64,000 nucleotides of DNA from Trichoplax adhaerens (Eukaryota; Placozoa; Uniplacotomia; Trichoplacea; Trichoplacidae). Under the pieces are notes generated by a model, which was not told the DNA's origin, did no database searches, and saw only the letters and a program-made list of their open reading frames with translations. A program made the position numbers and the translations under genes. The stretch is taken from positions 350,189 through 414,188 of the forward strand of contig NW_002060960.1 in the NCBI RefSeq assembly GCF_000150275.1. Direction: 5' to 3'. Position 1 is the stretch's first letter. Each line of letters opens with the position of its first letter. Positions 15,201 through 26,420 of this stretch are shown here, piece after piece.

Positions 15201-15448
15201 ACGTTTTATTTACTTTCGATTTTTAAACACTAATGCAATTTTCCGTATAAAATGTTAGCGTGAGAAATAATTACGCCTATTGAGCAAATATTTCATGCAG
15301 ATAAGATTCGATTTCTAAATTGATTTACTTTAATACGATTTACCGCAATTGACTTCATCGAATCCGTTTTTACAGTGCAATTTGCAATCACAAAACTGCG
15401 ATGCATCAAGACTAGCAGCTGAATTCCCGCATTGTAGTGTATGAATTT
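232..15448 (-). CDS. LDLa + leucine-rich-repeat receptor, LGR-like ectodomain (partial, 3' end off window)
   Basis: Split gene read from splice sites. Exons in transcript order: 15448-15344 (LDLa), 13335-13227 (LRR N-cap), then one LRR each at 11827-11756, 11159-11088, 11004-10933, 9676-9605, 9290-9219, 8299-8228, 8117-8046, 7478-7416, 6948-6877, 6320-6249, 5526-5455, 5341-5270, 4322-4245, 4111-4040, 3885-3805, 3640-3569, 3434-3378, 2944-2879, 1982-1911, 1303-1232, 635-561, 315-232. Seventeen conform to the classic single-repeat exon of 72 nt or within 6 nt; all LRR exons start and end in phase 2, so they concatenate in frame. Repeats read like NLRNNTIRFVHKNLFSGLHK and NRNGITKIQNDSFPFLPSLK. 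Vertebrate glycoprotein-hormone and relaxin receptors have the same phase-2, 72-nt LRR exon design, and LDLa plus LRR is the type C LGR layout. No signal-peptide exon was found and no transmembrane part lies in the window, so 'GPCR' is inference. Exons 2944-2879 and 3434-3378 are the weakest. Confidence 0.82.
13227..13335 (-). other. LRR N-terminal cysteine cap (LRRNT) exon
   Basis: Exon of 109 nt between an acceptor TATACAAAG and a GTAAGT donor. It encodes PCTSGCSCSNSKMNC followed by VNRHLNQFPKHWIIP. The C-x3-C-x-C-x6-C spacing followed by an L-x-x-x-P motif is the usual LRRNT cap preceding a leucine-rich-repeat solenoid. It enters in phase 1 from the LDLa exon and leaves in phase 2 into the first LRR exon at 11756-11827. 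Confidence 0.82.
15344..15448 (-). other. LDL-receptor class A domain exon
   Basis: Exon of 105 nt bounded by an acceptor ending TTTTTTCAG and a GTAAAT donor. It encodes a cysteine-rich module containing SQFCDCKLHCKNGFDEVNCG. The C-x-NG-F-DE-x-x-C end is the calcium-binding signature of LDLa repeats. An earlier cysteine lies in LQCGNSAAS; I count five cysteines in the exon, so the sixth may come from the adjoining exon or be lost. The exon ends in phase 1, matching the phase of the LRR-cap exon at 13227-13335, which supports their being spliced together. A different frame through the same bases stays open for about 80 codons but shows no recognisable domain. Confidence 0.8.
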
Positions 15449-17689
15449 CTGAAAAAATATCACAATATAGCCTTGATTTAATCTATATATATACTGTATA
15501 CAATAAATAGTCTTACAGTGAAAGTCTATTAAAATCAAGTCAGTTATGATAACTGCTCCGTTATATTATATATCAATTCCATCACGTCTAATTAATAGTA
15601 GTATATCGCTTCAAGGAGAATGCTACATAATTTAAAGATTCAATGAATTATACAACTACCCGAATTCACCTGGAATTAGTAAACCAAGCAGTAGTAAACT
15701 TTGAATAGTAAATAGCACCATATTGATCACTTTCATTTCCAAGAACATCTCGGTAACGATGCTAATCTGAAATTATGAATGTGGAAGGCTTGGCTTACGT
15801 TAAAGTACTGGACCGGCACTACTGTTGTAATGCAAGTATCCTATTAAAATTTATTTTAATCAGAAGTACATAAAGTATAGAAGACGGTTTAAATTTCTGG
15901 AAAAGACGTCATTTATTATAATAAATAGCTATTGTAACAATTGCTAATTAAATTTAATTAGTTCATATCTCTAATCTATTTTTCGTTCTTGGGAAAAATT
16001 TTTGTTAAGAATCTTGCTAGCTGACCATATTATTAATGTGTGTTTAAAGTTAGAATAATGTAAATGGAAGTCAGTTATTTATTGTCTAATTAGCGAGAAA
16101 AGACATGCGCAATCTTATAAATGAAGTGTTTAGGATTTCATTTATTAAAGACAAACTGGGAGTATATAGTTATTACTTTCAGCTCTTTGTAACAAAAAGA
16201 AATCGCCAGGTCCAAAAATGTGGTACTCTCTATACCTACACTTGGAGCAGTATCGATAAGGAATTACTTAACAAGCAGTGCCTCAGTAATACTCATCCAG
16301 TAAAGTTACCTTAACACCGCACGATCTATATCTACTTTTATTATTAATAGCTAAAAGCCTTATATGACAATATACATGTTTTACAGCAATACGAATATCA
16401 TACATAACGCGATACACGAAGTGAGGTTGGCCAATCGGAATCAAACAACTGCATAAAGATTGAAAACGAGACTTCGATGATAATAATATTTTTCTTACAC
16501 AAATTTAGAAATCAAAGTTGAGGTTTCTGAGAGAGCCGCATACAAAATAGTTTTATCGAAAGCAATAACACAAGAATTAAACACACTTCATACTCGTTTC
16601 TATGTAATCAACGATGCAATATAAACCGTATTTAAACACCTATCTTAATAAATTTAATATCTTACTACAGTATTGAATGCTTCACATCAAATTAGTTACA
16701 GTCAATAGTTCACTCTATGACAATAGTCGACAAGCAAAGCATTTGGATTAGTTGATCTAAATGTTTATTCATTTATGCATGCATAGCATAACTTGGTAAA
16801 GAAAGCGTAACAATCTTATTTTAGAAAAATAACTAAATACAATACTTTCTAACATTAGCGTAATTGGATATAATAGCAGAGATGCTAATTTTCATAAATA
16901 TGACTTCGGTGACCGTAAACTCCATTATGATTAAAATAATAGAAGAAGGATAATTGGATTGGCTATCTTATTCCTTTGAATAAGTCACGTTTTAAAAAGA
17001 TTTTTATGCTCATTACTGCAGTTCGTATAAGCATATCAATCGTGATTTTTTTTTATGAAATGTAATAAATTTATTGCGAGTAACCTTAAATTACATATTA
17101 AAAGTACAAGTTTTGCTTTCGTATTAATAGCCTGTATCGACAGTTACGAAAGTAATGGAATTGTAGTCATTTTAGATAGTTCACAGAAGTAAAGTATGTT
17201 GAAGCAAGATTAAAATAAAATAAATAGCAATGATGTGATTATAGGAAGAAAAAGAAATATAAATATTTCATGATAGTGTACGTAATGAACAGAGTATACA
17301 ACAGCCTGCCTTAAATTCACTACACATCTCTTGTGTTCACGATAAATAATTAATATTAAATGGTTAATACTGTATGTTGAATAGATGTGGTACTATATTG
17401 TTATCTTTGCTCTCTTTTTCTTTCAATGAAAGCTCTAATTTACTTATCTAATTATATTTCGGATCTTGGTAATTAGGAAGAAAGTCTTTTTAATAACGTT
17501 ATAGCTTCCTAATCAGAATAACATTTTTTAACAATAATTTGGTCATAGGTATATAAAAGAGCTGTCCATATTTCTTGAGAAAGTAATAGAATAACTTCCC
17601 ATTTATGAATATTTATATGCCATATGTTTTCTTCATTGATATTCAATCAATTTGACATTGCATGTTGCTGAAAAATTTTCAAAAACTTG
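15449..17689. other. No recognisable gene; expected 5' part of the receptor gene
   Basis: AT-rich sequence with only short, unconvincing open frames. The signal peptide, the start codon and possibly more LDLa exons of the minus-strand receptor should lie here or further right, but none could be supported by motif plus splice phase. Confidence 0.5.
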
Positions 17690-18406
17690 CCTTAATTACT
17701 GTATTGCGGGAAAGTCATAGAAATTAAAGTATCCAATTGAAATTTGGGATTATGAGTTAGAAACATTGCAGCTGCCAATAAATTCCGATTTTCAACAGTT
17801 TTATTATATGTTTTTCACAATTAATTAATCGCATACATATATATCCCTCCGTTATGTAAAAAATTACTAGAGGTTACTAGCAGAGTATAGGGCTATTTTG
17901 TATAATAAATGCTTGCTAAGAGGAGGCTGCTTGATTTGCTAAAATAATTTTCTTGAGCAAAAAAGATGTAAGGTATTTCAATTTGGGAAATCTTTTATTA
18001 AAGGGCTCTTTGAATTTGCTATTTCATTTAGTTTTGTTCGATAAATCTGTGATCTTCACCACAATGCAACATAGTATTGATAGTAATGAATATCGTATGA
18101 GTATTTTTAATTGGAAGAATAACGTGAATCCTAGGCTACAAAATTTAGAAGATGCAATTGCTCTGTTTCATGTGACGCCACCGGTACAGAAGCAAATTTA
18201 CACATTTAACTGACAAATGTATATGATAAGTACAATAAAAAGTACTGCAGCTCACTAAGTTTATAAGATGTTGACTTCTGCTATATCTAATGACTGAAAT
18301 AACTAAATTAGCTCGAAAGATAGCAATTAAAACTGAAGCAATAGCACGCAAACTAGAGGATTCCTACAAAACAAGCACAAACAGTATTATAGTCGGATTG
18401 CCGGAC
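17690..18406. repeat. 3' flank of ECI1 unit A, duplicated at 22660-23393
   Basis: This stretch can be followed alongside 22660-23393. Both contain a run like AAATTAAAGTA(T)(C/A)CAATTGAAAT, then a TTCGATTTTCAACAGTTTT-like segment, a GCTGCTTGATT segment, and ACTAAATTAGCTCGAA just 3' of the isomerase stop codon. The similarity is interrupted by many small changes. An open frame at 17953-18213 within it is not kept in the second copy, so it is probably not a gene. The shared flank marks the edge of the segment that was duplicated together with the isomerase gene. Confidence 0.7.
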
Positions 18407-20740
18407 TTATTTATTTGGCTTTGACAGCTTCATGACCATCTCCTTAATTAATTTCTGGGTCTTGGGACTAGCTAGTGTTGCTACAAATTGCTGTCGTTCT
18501 TTATCACCAGATTGAGAATAGCGATTCATAATATTTCGACGGAAGAGTAGTTTACAACCATGACGAGAATGATCTAATAATATTTGGAAACAGTAACGAT
18601 TAACTATTATATAACATGCTTGCTAATGCGCAGATTGAATTGCATTCTACTGTATGTACATCGATGATTGTAGTGAATGATGTACAGTAGTTAGACATGA
18701 CTAAATATGTCACGTACGCGTATTGTTATCGTTAAAATTAAACAACGATTATAAATTAATAAATAGAAGTACTCGTATCCCCTACCCGGCACGCTTAAAA
18801 ATTCTTTCATCCGCTTTTGAGCTTCTGTTAGTAACTCTTCCTTAGAAACTAACTGATCAACTAATCCTAATTTAGCGGCTACTACCTCAGGAAATAAGGT
18901 ACCAAGTTGCACATGGAGATCTGCGTTCCTATTACCAATGGTATCTTTGTATGCTTCCAGTAACCTGATAATATATTATGATAATTATGGTATACCCTCC
19001 TTCTCTATATTTTCATTCTTAGTTGCATATGCAACGATCAATTCTGGCGCACGGTTACATCACTGTAAAAGCGATAAATACTCAGCTGGCTTTAATTTAC
19101 GATTAAACTTACCAAAACGGAATTTTCATTCCCTAAAGAATATGAAAATAGCATTATTATTTCAAGAAATGTCTTTTAATTGATTAAGATGATCTTTAAC
19201 AGATTCGATACAGCAATAACAATATATTAAGAAAGCTTACCAGCCTAGATTCATTTAATCCAATTATGTAAGGTTTTTCGTCTCCTTTACTCATTACCCT
19301 GTAATCACATGCGAGAGCAATGGCGCAGCCTCCAGCAGTAGCGTGGCCCTAGAATAATTTTATTATCAAACGCTTATTATTTGCAACGCTATAACATTGT
19401 AGTAATAGATCAGTATAACGTCATCTTTAGATATTCCTTAATAAGATCAAGCTAACATTGATAGCAGCCACAGTGGCTAATTTTGATGAGTAAATACGAA
19501 ACCAAAACTTTTCTAGTCCACCCAGAAACTCGTCTAGTTCAGCCACCGATGATAGCTGAGCAACCGCTTTGAGGTTTAGTCCGCCTGAAAATATTTGCGG
19601 CAGGTCCTGCATTTGAAATATAGTGTTACTATGCAAAATTAGGAAACCATATAACATTTTAAGGTAGATTTATTTCCGTCTGCGTGGTATATGCGTCGAT
19701 TCTTATAGTAGAGACGATTTACTTGAATAATTACTGATGTTAATAACGTCAAGTTTACGAAGAAGTATTAGTCAGTAAGTTGTACGACCTATAAGGCTAC
19801 AATTCATGATATATGCCTAACACATTGAGTATAGAAACTAGAAATGATGTTGATATTGGTCAAAATACGAGTACATATTTTGGTATGCAGGGACAAGTTT
19901 CAAACTTTCAAGTGATACAATCATGGGATACCGTGCTGAATTGCTGGCATCTATAAATTGGTGTGCCAATAGAGGCAACATTGAGATTTACTCTAATGAC
20001 TATCTTCAATTAGTAATTAATACGGGTAAAAAGCAATGTCCAGCTGATACTGTACGTTAAGAAAAATAGTTTGCAATTGTATGCAACATCCAATCTAGCA
20101 CGTCGACAATAGCAAGGTGATTGACTGCTTATTATCCTGTTCGACATGTAACGCTAGAAATGTAATCAATCAGCTTTGGATACATGGTCAAAACTAGTCC
20201 ATTGGAATAATGGAAGTGCGATCTGCAACGTGTGTTATCGATGGCAACACAGTATCAATTGCCCGATAGAGTAGCGCAATTTGCACTAAAACTTACCGAA
20301 GTGAGAATCACGCCTCGGCAAGAGTTTTCCACCTCATTAAATACGTCATTAAATTCTTGGAAGAAACTTAAATCCAATGCATTTCCTGGTGATCTAGCCA
20401 TCCTAACAGTGGCAACTTCATCTTGGACGTCGACCTTAAAATTGGCGCTACCACCACTAGATAGGGTGCGATTGGCTGCCAATAAACAAGATGGAAGACC
20501 TTGAAGAAGGCGGCGTGCACCGGACACCCCGATTACTGCTCCTATCCAATCAGTCCCGTTACAATAACATGGTTTAACGATTAAATTGCATGCAGTTTTC
20601 AATTGAAATAATTATACAACAATAAATTAATCCGGTAGAAAGAATGTCAAAGTGTCGTAGTTAAATTATGACATAGTTTAGTTTATTTTAAGTTTAGCGT
20701 CCATGATGGATATTTGCGTGTACTTACTTGTTAAGGCCAT
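18407..20740 (-). CDS. ECI1: Enoyl-CoA delta-isomerase 1, mitochondrial, copy A
   Basis: Crotonase-fold isomerase that moves cis/trans-3 double bonds of enoyl-CoA to trans-2 during beta-oxidation of unsaturated fatty acids. Exons (5' to 3'): 20740-20728 (13 nt, start codon), 20541-20297, 19606-19457, 19348-19241, 19132-19113 (20-nt microexon), 18964-18786, 18573-18407. The phases fit and give 882 nt, 293 residues, close to mammalian ECI1. The N-terminus MALTRAVIGVSGARRLLQ is an Arg-rich amphipathic matrix-targeting peptide. The oxyanion-hole segments are IFSGGLNLKAV and GHATAGGCAIALACDYR. The putative catalytic Glu lies in GLNESRL, aligned with GLNETQL of mammalian ECI1. The C-terminal helix starts VPDHSRHG. 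Its two paralogues follow on the same strand. A palindromic array starts about 50 bp upstream of exon 1. Substrate preference cannot be read from sequence. Confidence 0.93.
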
Positions 20741-20790
20741 GTTGTTGTACGCAGAATTTTGGACAGTCGATTGACGCCACTCTGAGTGTG

Positions 20791-20920
20791 GTACTGTACA
20801 GTACAGTACTGTACTGTATACCCGCATGCTGCAGTACTGCAATGGGCGTGTCTCATCGTACAGTACTTTACTGTACTGTACAGTGTACAGTATGTCCAGT
20901 ACAGTACGGTACTGTACTGT
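20791..20920. repeat. Palindromic TACTGTACAGTA array upstream of ECI1 copy A
   Basis: About 130 bp made largely of overlapping GTACTGTACAGTAC-type palindromes, with two breaks (a GCATGCTGCAGTACTGCA segment and a GGGCGTGTCTCATC segment). Because the motif is self-complementary, the strand can fold back in many registers. It starts about 50 bp upstream of the isomerase start-codon exon. Long overlapping frames on both strands here come only from the repeat composition. Confidence 0.85.
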
Positions 20921-20938
20921 GGGAGGGGCCGAGGGGGT
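20919..20938 (+). other. G-rich tract next to the palindromic array
   Basis: Three G runs (GGG, GGGG, GGGGG) within 20 bases, unusual in this AT-rich window. They could take part in a quadruplex, but a fourth run is missing on the immediate strand. Confidence 0.45.
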
Positions 20939-21019
20939 CGTCTATTTTTGCTGCAAAAGTTGAGCTCAAACGGGTTTGCATTACGGTTAGACAATTTTGA
21001 GCTTGCTCGCCATGTTTAG

Positions 21020-21163
21020 TCATGAACTACGAATAACACTACTGTATATGAACACTTTCATGCTAAGCTACGAAGAACACTACTGTATACAATATACAGT
21101 ATGAACATTTCATGCTAAACTACGATTAACACTACTGTATCCAATATATGAACACTTTAATGG
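21020..21163. repeat. Three imperfect tandem copies of a ~45-bp unit
   Basis: A unit with CACTACTGTAT, then TGAACA(C)TTTCATGCTAA, then a CTACGA(A/T) stretch, is repeated three times with small changes. It lies between ECI1 copy A and the spacer element at 21386. Confidence 0.75.
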
Positions 21164-21385
21164 TAAAAGAAAGTCCTCCACCAATATTCACTCCAGCGCG
21201 TTCGATAATTTTTTTGTCCAGTATTGTACAAAACAACACCGATTTTTAGTAGCTGATTCACTCGAATTTGCACTAGAGATCAGTAACCGACACTGCTAGA
21301 GATGTTAGGCTTGACAATTTTTGTTCATTATTTGCATTGTAGCATCAATTCAGTGCGGCTATCTGGTTGGTTGTACAAGGTACTG

Positions 21386-21760
21386 TGAGCATTTCTCAAA
21401 CTTTATGTTTGTCTACTATATGAATTGAATCAGATCTGCTCGATATTTGACTAGTGCATAGTATTGATGATCAAATCATTCCAAATTCTTTCATTTCTTG
21501 GTTCTTGCACACCGTCTGTGAAATGTTTTAGGCAGATGGTTTTGTTTATTCGACCGAAGCACTGTTGTTTACTGCAGTTTGCAGTGCTTCGGGAGGACGT
21601 TATATTTCGGGTCAAGAATTCTCTTTTACAGGTCATTTTTAATTGCAATGGACGTCTGTCATCGTACACTGTACTGTTTACAAGTCGATCTTAAAGTAGT
21701 CACCAAGTTGGCTAGTTACAAAATGGTGAAAGTCGCTATCTACTAGACTACTACATCCTT
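21386..21760. repeat. Spacer element, copy 1 (also at 28681-29275 and 33608-33790)
   Basis: Begins GTGAGCATTTCTCAAA and includes a TTTCTTG-TTCTTGC segment, a CAGATGGTTTT segment and CACCAAGTTGGCTAG. Diverged copies lie upstream of all three isomerase genes, so the element belongs to the duplicated segment. Open frames on both strands across 21451-21694 have no counterpart in the other copies. Confidence 0.65.
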
Positions 21761-22659
21761 TAGAATGTATAATATCGTAAAGGATTACATGAAATTGGGA
21801 ACAATTTAAATGTTTCGTCAGGTACTGTACTATCCTATGTAATGTGAGATTGCGACGCTAATGGTATAAATTAGACTTCGAAGCATATATGATGTTATGT
21901 TGATTCCGACATGATTACTATCGCAGTATTTCATTTAGTTATAGCATGGTGACATAGTACCGTATTGCAATGGTTTGCGTTGTACGATAGTAGTGCCTAT
22001 AACAACGGTAACCTAATGATTGCTAACATCAATTTGGTATGGAGATACCAATTGCGTGTTACCTGTTACGTAATATAATACAGTATATAACTAGTAAAGT
22101 AATCAAACTGAGTTAGTCTTGGATAGTGAGAGCGGAGTCGTAGACGTGTTAATCCTGATGTTAGGCAGATGAGATTGGAAGATTCTGGGATTAAATAAAG
22201 GTAATTTTTAAGGAACTTTACATTGTGTGAGTGTGAGCGTTGAAACTAGCCGGAGTACATGACCATTCCTTCTAGCGGTTCAAGTGGGAAATACTAAAAG
22301 TGTAACATATTGCATATTCAATCAATTTCAAAATGCCCGCTATTAAGAATTCGTAATAACTGTTATGATTCGTAGATTAACTATTACAAATATACAAAAT
22401 CTGTAATAGAGCATTCTACTGCATGCACGATTGAACGTTGTATTCGCTTGCAGTGCTATATTGCATTATACTGCGCGAGACAGTAATACAGTAGTTCGTA
22501 TATATGCTTATGATATAGCACAGTTCTTCTTGTACCGCTGCATAATCATAACAATAGCTGGGATAGCATAGTGTACTGTATAAAGGGTTGAGATTGGAAA
22601 TAAAGAGGAGATACACGTGCATTCTAAACCATCGAGGTTACTTGATAACAATAATTTAC
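21761..22659. other. Intergenic, no feature recognised
   Basis: Between isomerase units A and B. A short minus-strand open frame at 22416-22622 shows no domain and no splice-phase support. Scattered TACTGTA motifs are present. Confidence 0.5.
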
Positions 22660-23393
22660 CTTAATAACTGTATTTCTGAAAAGTTATAAAAATTAAAGTA
22701 TACAATTGAAATCTGGCAACATGAGTTAGAAATATTGCAGTTGTCAAGAAATTTCGATTTTCAACAGTTTTCTTCTATTTTTACGATTAATTAATTTATT
22801 TAATTGCATACAAGTACATTCCGTAATGTAAACTTTTATTAGGCATTAACAGTAGAATATTCAGTTGATTTATAAAATAAATGTAGGCTTAAATTAAGCT
22901 GCTTGATTCCTCGGAACAATCTTCTTGATCCAAAGATGGCATACAATATATCAGTGTGGAAAATCTTTTTTGTAAAAGCGCTCTTTGGTATAGTTATTTC
23001 ATCTAGCAATGTTAGATGAATCTATGATTTTCTACCCTAATGCAACTTAGTACTATTAGTAATGAATACTCTATAAGTACAGTATCGTATGATACGTATT
23101 CTTCTGAAGGATGCACATCCTTGCCTGCACCAACCAACAGATTAAATCGTTCTGCTTGATGTGGTGCAAACAACACGGAAGTAAATACGTATGTATAACT
23201 CACAAATTCATATGACAGCTATAATAAAAAATACTGTAGATCACTTGGTTTGTAGGATGTTAACTTCTGATGTAACTAAAACTAAAACAACTAAATTAGC
23301 TCGAACGATAATAAAATTATTGAAGCAAGAACACGCAAGCAAGTAGATTCGTACGAAACAAATCCGAATAACCTCATAATTGGGTTATCAGAC

Positions 23394-26352
23394 TTATTTG
23401 CGTGACTTTGACAGCTTCATCATCATCTCCTTGATTAATTCCTGGGTCTTGGGGCTCGCTAGAGTTTCTATAAATTGCTGTCGTTCTTTAGCGCCAAATT
23501 GAGAATAGTGATCGAGGACCTTTCGACGTAAGAGCAGTTTGCAACCATAACGAGAATGATCTAATAATTTATTTGGAAATTATAGCGATTAATTGTTATA
23601 AGTTTGTAAACAATTATAATATGTATACATCTGTGATTCCAATAAATGATGTATAGTAATTAGATGTAACTGAATAAGTCATATCATTAAAATTAAACAA
23701 TGATTATAAATTAATAAATACAAGTACTCGTATTCCCTACCCGGCACGCTTAAAAATTCTTTCATCCGCTTTTGAGCTTCTGGTAGTAACTCTTCCTTAG
23801 AAACTAACTGATCAACTAATCCTAATTTAGCGGCTACTACCTCAGGAAATAAGGTACCGAGTTGCACATGGAGGTCTGCGTTCCTATAACCAACGGCATC
23901 TTTGTATGCTTCCAGTAACCTGATAGTTATTTATATTTTATTACCATAATTACGGCATACTATTTCCCAATATTTCATTCTTAGCTGCATATACAACGAT
24001 CCATTCTATTCGCTAAACTTATAGCAATCCAAAAACGATAAATACCCAACTGGCTTTAATAAATTATTAAACTTACCAAAACGTAACTTTCAGTCCCTAA
24101 CGGATATGAAATAGCATTATTAATTCCGAAAATGTTTTCTAATTGATAATGATGATTTGTACATATGATACACTAATAACAACATATTAAGGATACTTAC
24201 CAGCCTAGATTCGTTTAATCCAATCATGTAAGGTTTTTCGTCTCCTTTAGCCATTACTCTGTAATCACATGCGAGAGCAAGAGCGCAGCCTGCAGCAGTA
24301 GCATGGCCCTACAATAATTTTATTATCAAATTATTTGCATTGTTTTCAACTTTTTAGTTGTAGTTTAGTATAGCGTCATCTTTAGGTATTCCTGAATAAA
24401 TTCAAGCTAACATTGATAGCAGCCACCGTGGCTAATTTTGATGAGTAAATACGAAGCCAAAACTTTTCCATTTCGCGCACAAATTCGTCTAGTTCAGCCA
24501 CCGATGATAACTGAGCGACTGCTTTGAGGTTTAGTCCGCCTGAAAATATTTGCGGCAGGTCCTACAATGTTGAAATATAGAGTTGATACCTAAACTCATA
24601 GGTTAGCCTTACAACGCTTTTAAGCAGAATAATTTCCATCTGCGTGGTATAAGTGTAGATTTTTATGTAACTTGCGCGACCTACGAGGCTACGACTTATT
24701 ATTAGTGACAGCGATAATATAACGTATAGTACGCGAAGTATAACGAGCGAGGGATCAACTAGTGTACTGTACCTAAAATGATCTTACTGTGTAGGAAGTA
24801 GACATGATGTTGATACTGGTCAGAAGGCTGTAAAGCGAAGCAAAAGAAAGAAATATCTATCTTACTACGTGTATAGTAAATGCGTACCGACAGTCAGATT
24901 CGTACTACTGGTCGTCAAAGCATTTCAATTTGCACTACAATTAGCTCCGCGGTATTTAGCTTTTACTAATTGCACTGTATTGGCTACAAAGATTGTATGT
25001 ACGCCATTTGAGTTGCAATTTTGTCCTGGTGAACATGAAATGTGGCTTTACCTGCTGGATATTATGCAATTTAAACTGAACATACAATTATCACCGTGTT
25101 AATATCAGACTAGAACGGGCAGCGCTAATTACTCCGCGCATATTCCGTCTATAATCAATCCGTTAATTTTACGATGAAATTGACTTAATTTGCTAATGTA
25201 ATCGTATGGATAGTACTTGTTTAATTATATAGATAATAATTAATATATAATTAATTTTTAGCATCCAATATCCATTTCGAGACAGTAAAATTTGAATATT
25301 ACTGTATGGAATATATCCAATACCATTTCAGATATACGTATAATAAATACTATATTCCTAGACCATTACAGCAGTTAACCATAATTGATCAGCTCAAGCA
25401 TTGTGAAAGGACAACTAATTAATCTATTGTAAGACCAACTTCCCTGCCGGATGATAGTGCAACGGTTGCCCGGAGATTGACAACGAACGTATTTTGGTAT
25501 AATGTAAAAAGACAATTTCCAATCATTCAAATTTTAAAATCAAGGGATATCGGACTGAATCGCTGCCATCTATAGAATTGGTATGCAAATAGAGACGACA
25601 TTGGGGTTTACTCTGATAACATATAATTAGCTAGTGAGTCATTAATACAGTAGCAGCATCTAGCCAATACGTCAATAAAAGCTCGTTTAAAATTCTGTGT
25701 ACAACATTCTATGCAGAACGTGACGATGACACTGTAATCGATTACTGCTGATTATCCTGTTCTATATGGGTATAGAGGTATCGATTATCGTCCACTATAA
25801 CGCTGAAAATGCCGTTAATCCTCTTTGCATGACGGTAAAACTAGTCAATTTAATGATTCATAGAAGGCTATCTGCTACGTACAATCTATTATAATTATCC
25901 ATGATAAGACAGTCTCAATTGAGGATTGAGCAAGCTACGACAAGACTAACCGAAGTGAGAATTATGCCTCGGCAAGAGTTTTCCACCTCATTTAATGCGT
26001 TATGAATTTCTTGGAAGAAACTTATATCCAATGCATTTCCTGGTGACCTTGCCATCCTAATAGTGGCAACATCATCCTGGATTTCTACATTCAAATTGGC
26101 ACTACCACCACTCGACATGGTGCGATTAGCTGCCAATAAGCAAGATGGAAGCGATTGGAGAAGGCGGCGTGCACCAGAAACTCCTGTTACTGCTCCTACA
26201 GTAACCAGTAAGTCATGTTACAATAACATCGTTTCAGGATAAAATTGCATGCAGTTTGCGATTGAAATTATTATACATCAAGGTCAAAGTACGGACACTT
26301 TTACTTTAGCGTCCATGCTGGATATTTCTTTGCACTTACTTGCTAAGGCCAT
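23394..26352 (-). CDS. ECI1: Enoyl-CoA delta-isomerase 1, mitochondrial, copy B
   Basis: Tandem paralogue of copy A with the same seven exons and the same coding-exon lengths: 26352-26340 (13 nt), 26195-25951 (245), 24561-24412 (150), 24308-24201 (108), 24096-24077 (20-nt microexon), 23919-23741 (179), 23560-23394 (167). All read open, for about 293 residues. Targeting peptide MALARAVTGVSGARRLLQ. The microexon encodes GLKVTFW rather than GMKIPFW. The putative catalytic Glu is retained in GLNESRL. The second oxyanion segment reads ATAAGCALAL, so the first Gly of the usual AGG is Ala. Exon 3 carries VREMEKFWLRIY where copy A has LGGLEKFWFRIY. The C-terminus ends LSKSRK. Expected in the mitochondrial matrix. 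Promoter-proximal DNA holds a palindromic array with five AGGTCA half-sites. Confidence 0.92.
24913..25170. repeat. Diverged copy of the 31156-31640 repeat
   Basis: Contains GTATTTAGCTTTTACTA, GAGTTGCAATTTTGTCCTGG and TGCAATTTAAACTG in the same order as the two tandem copies at 31156-31398 and 31399-31640. It is intronic here, within copy B between exons 3 and 2, as the pair is in copy C. The open frame at 24869-25102 is not maintained in the other copies. Confidence 0.7.
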
Positions 26353-26390
26353 GTTGTTTTTTGCAGGAAGAGCGAGCTGTCGACAGAGGA

Positions 26391-26409
26391 TTGATTGATT
26401 GATTGATTT
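26391..26409. repeat. Short ATTG microsatellite
   Basis: Four to five GATT/ATTG units directly upstream of ECI1 copy B exon 1, before the palindromic array. Confidence 0.8.
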
Positions 26410-26420
26410 ACCTGACCCTA

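Noticed and set aside
17953-18213. 86-codon plus-strand open frame beside ECI1 copy A
   Set aside because: The homologous flank of copy B (22930-23200) does not keep the frame.
20232-20504. Plus-strand open frames over ECI1 exon 2 (also 32189-32560)
   Set aside because: Antisense shadows of the isomerase exon.
20728-21019. Three overlapping open frames on both strands, 77-90 codons
   Set aside because: They are translations of the TACTGTACAGTA array (Tyr/Cys/Thr/Val-rich in every frame); stop codons are rare in this repeat whichever way it is read.
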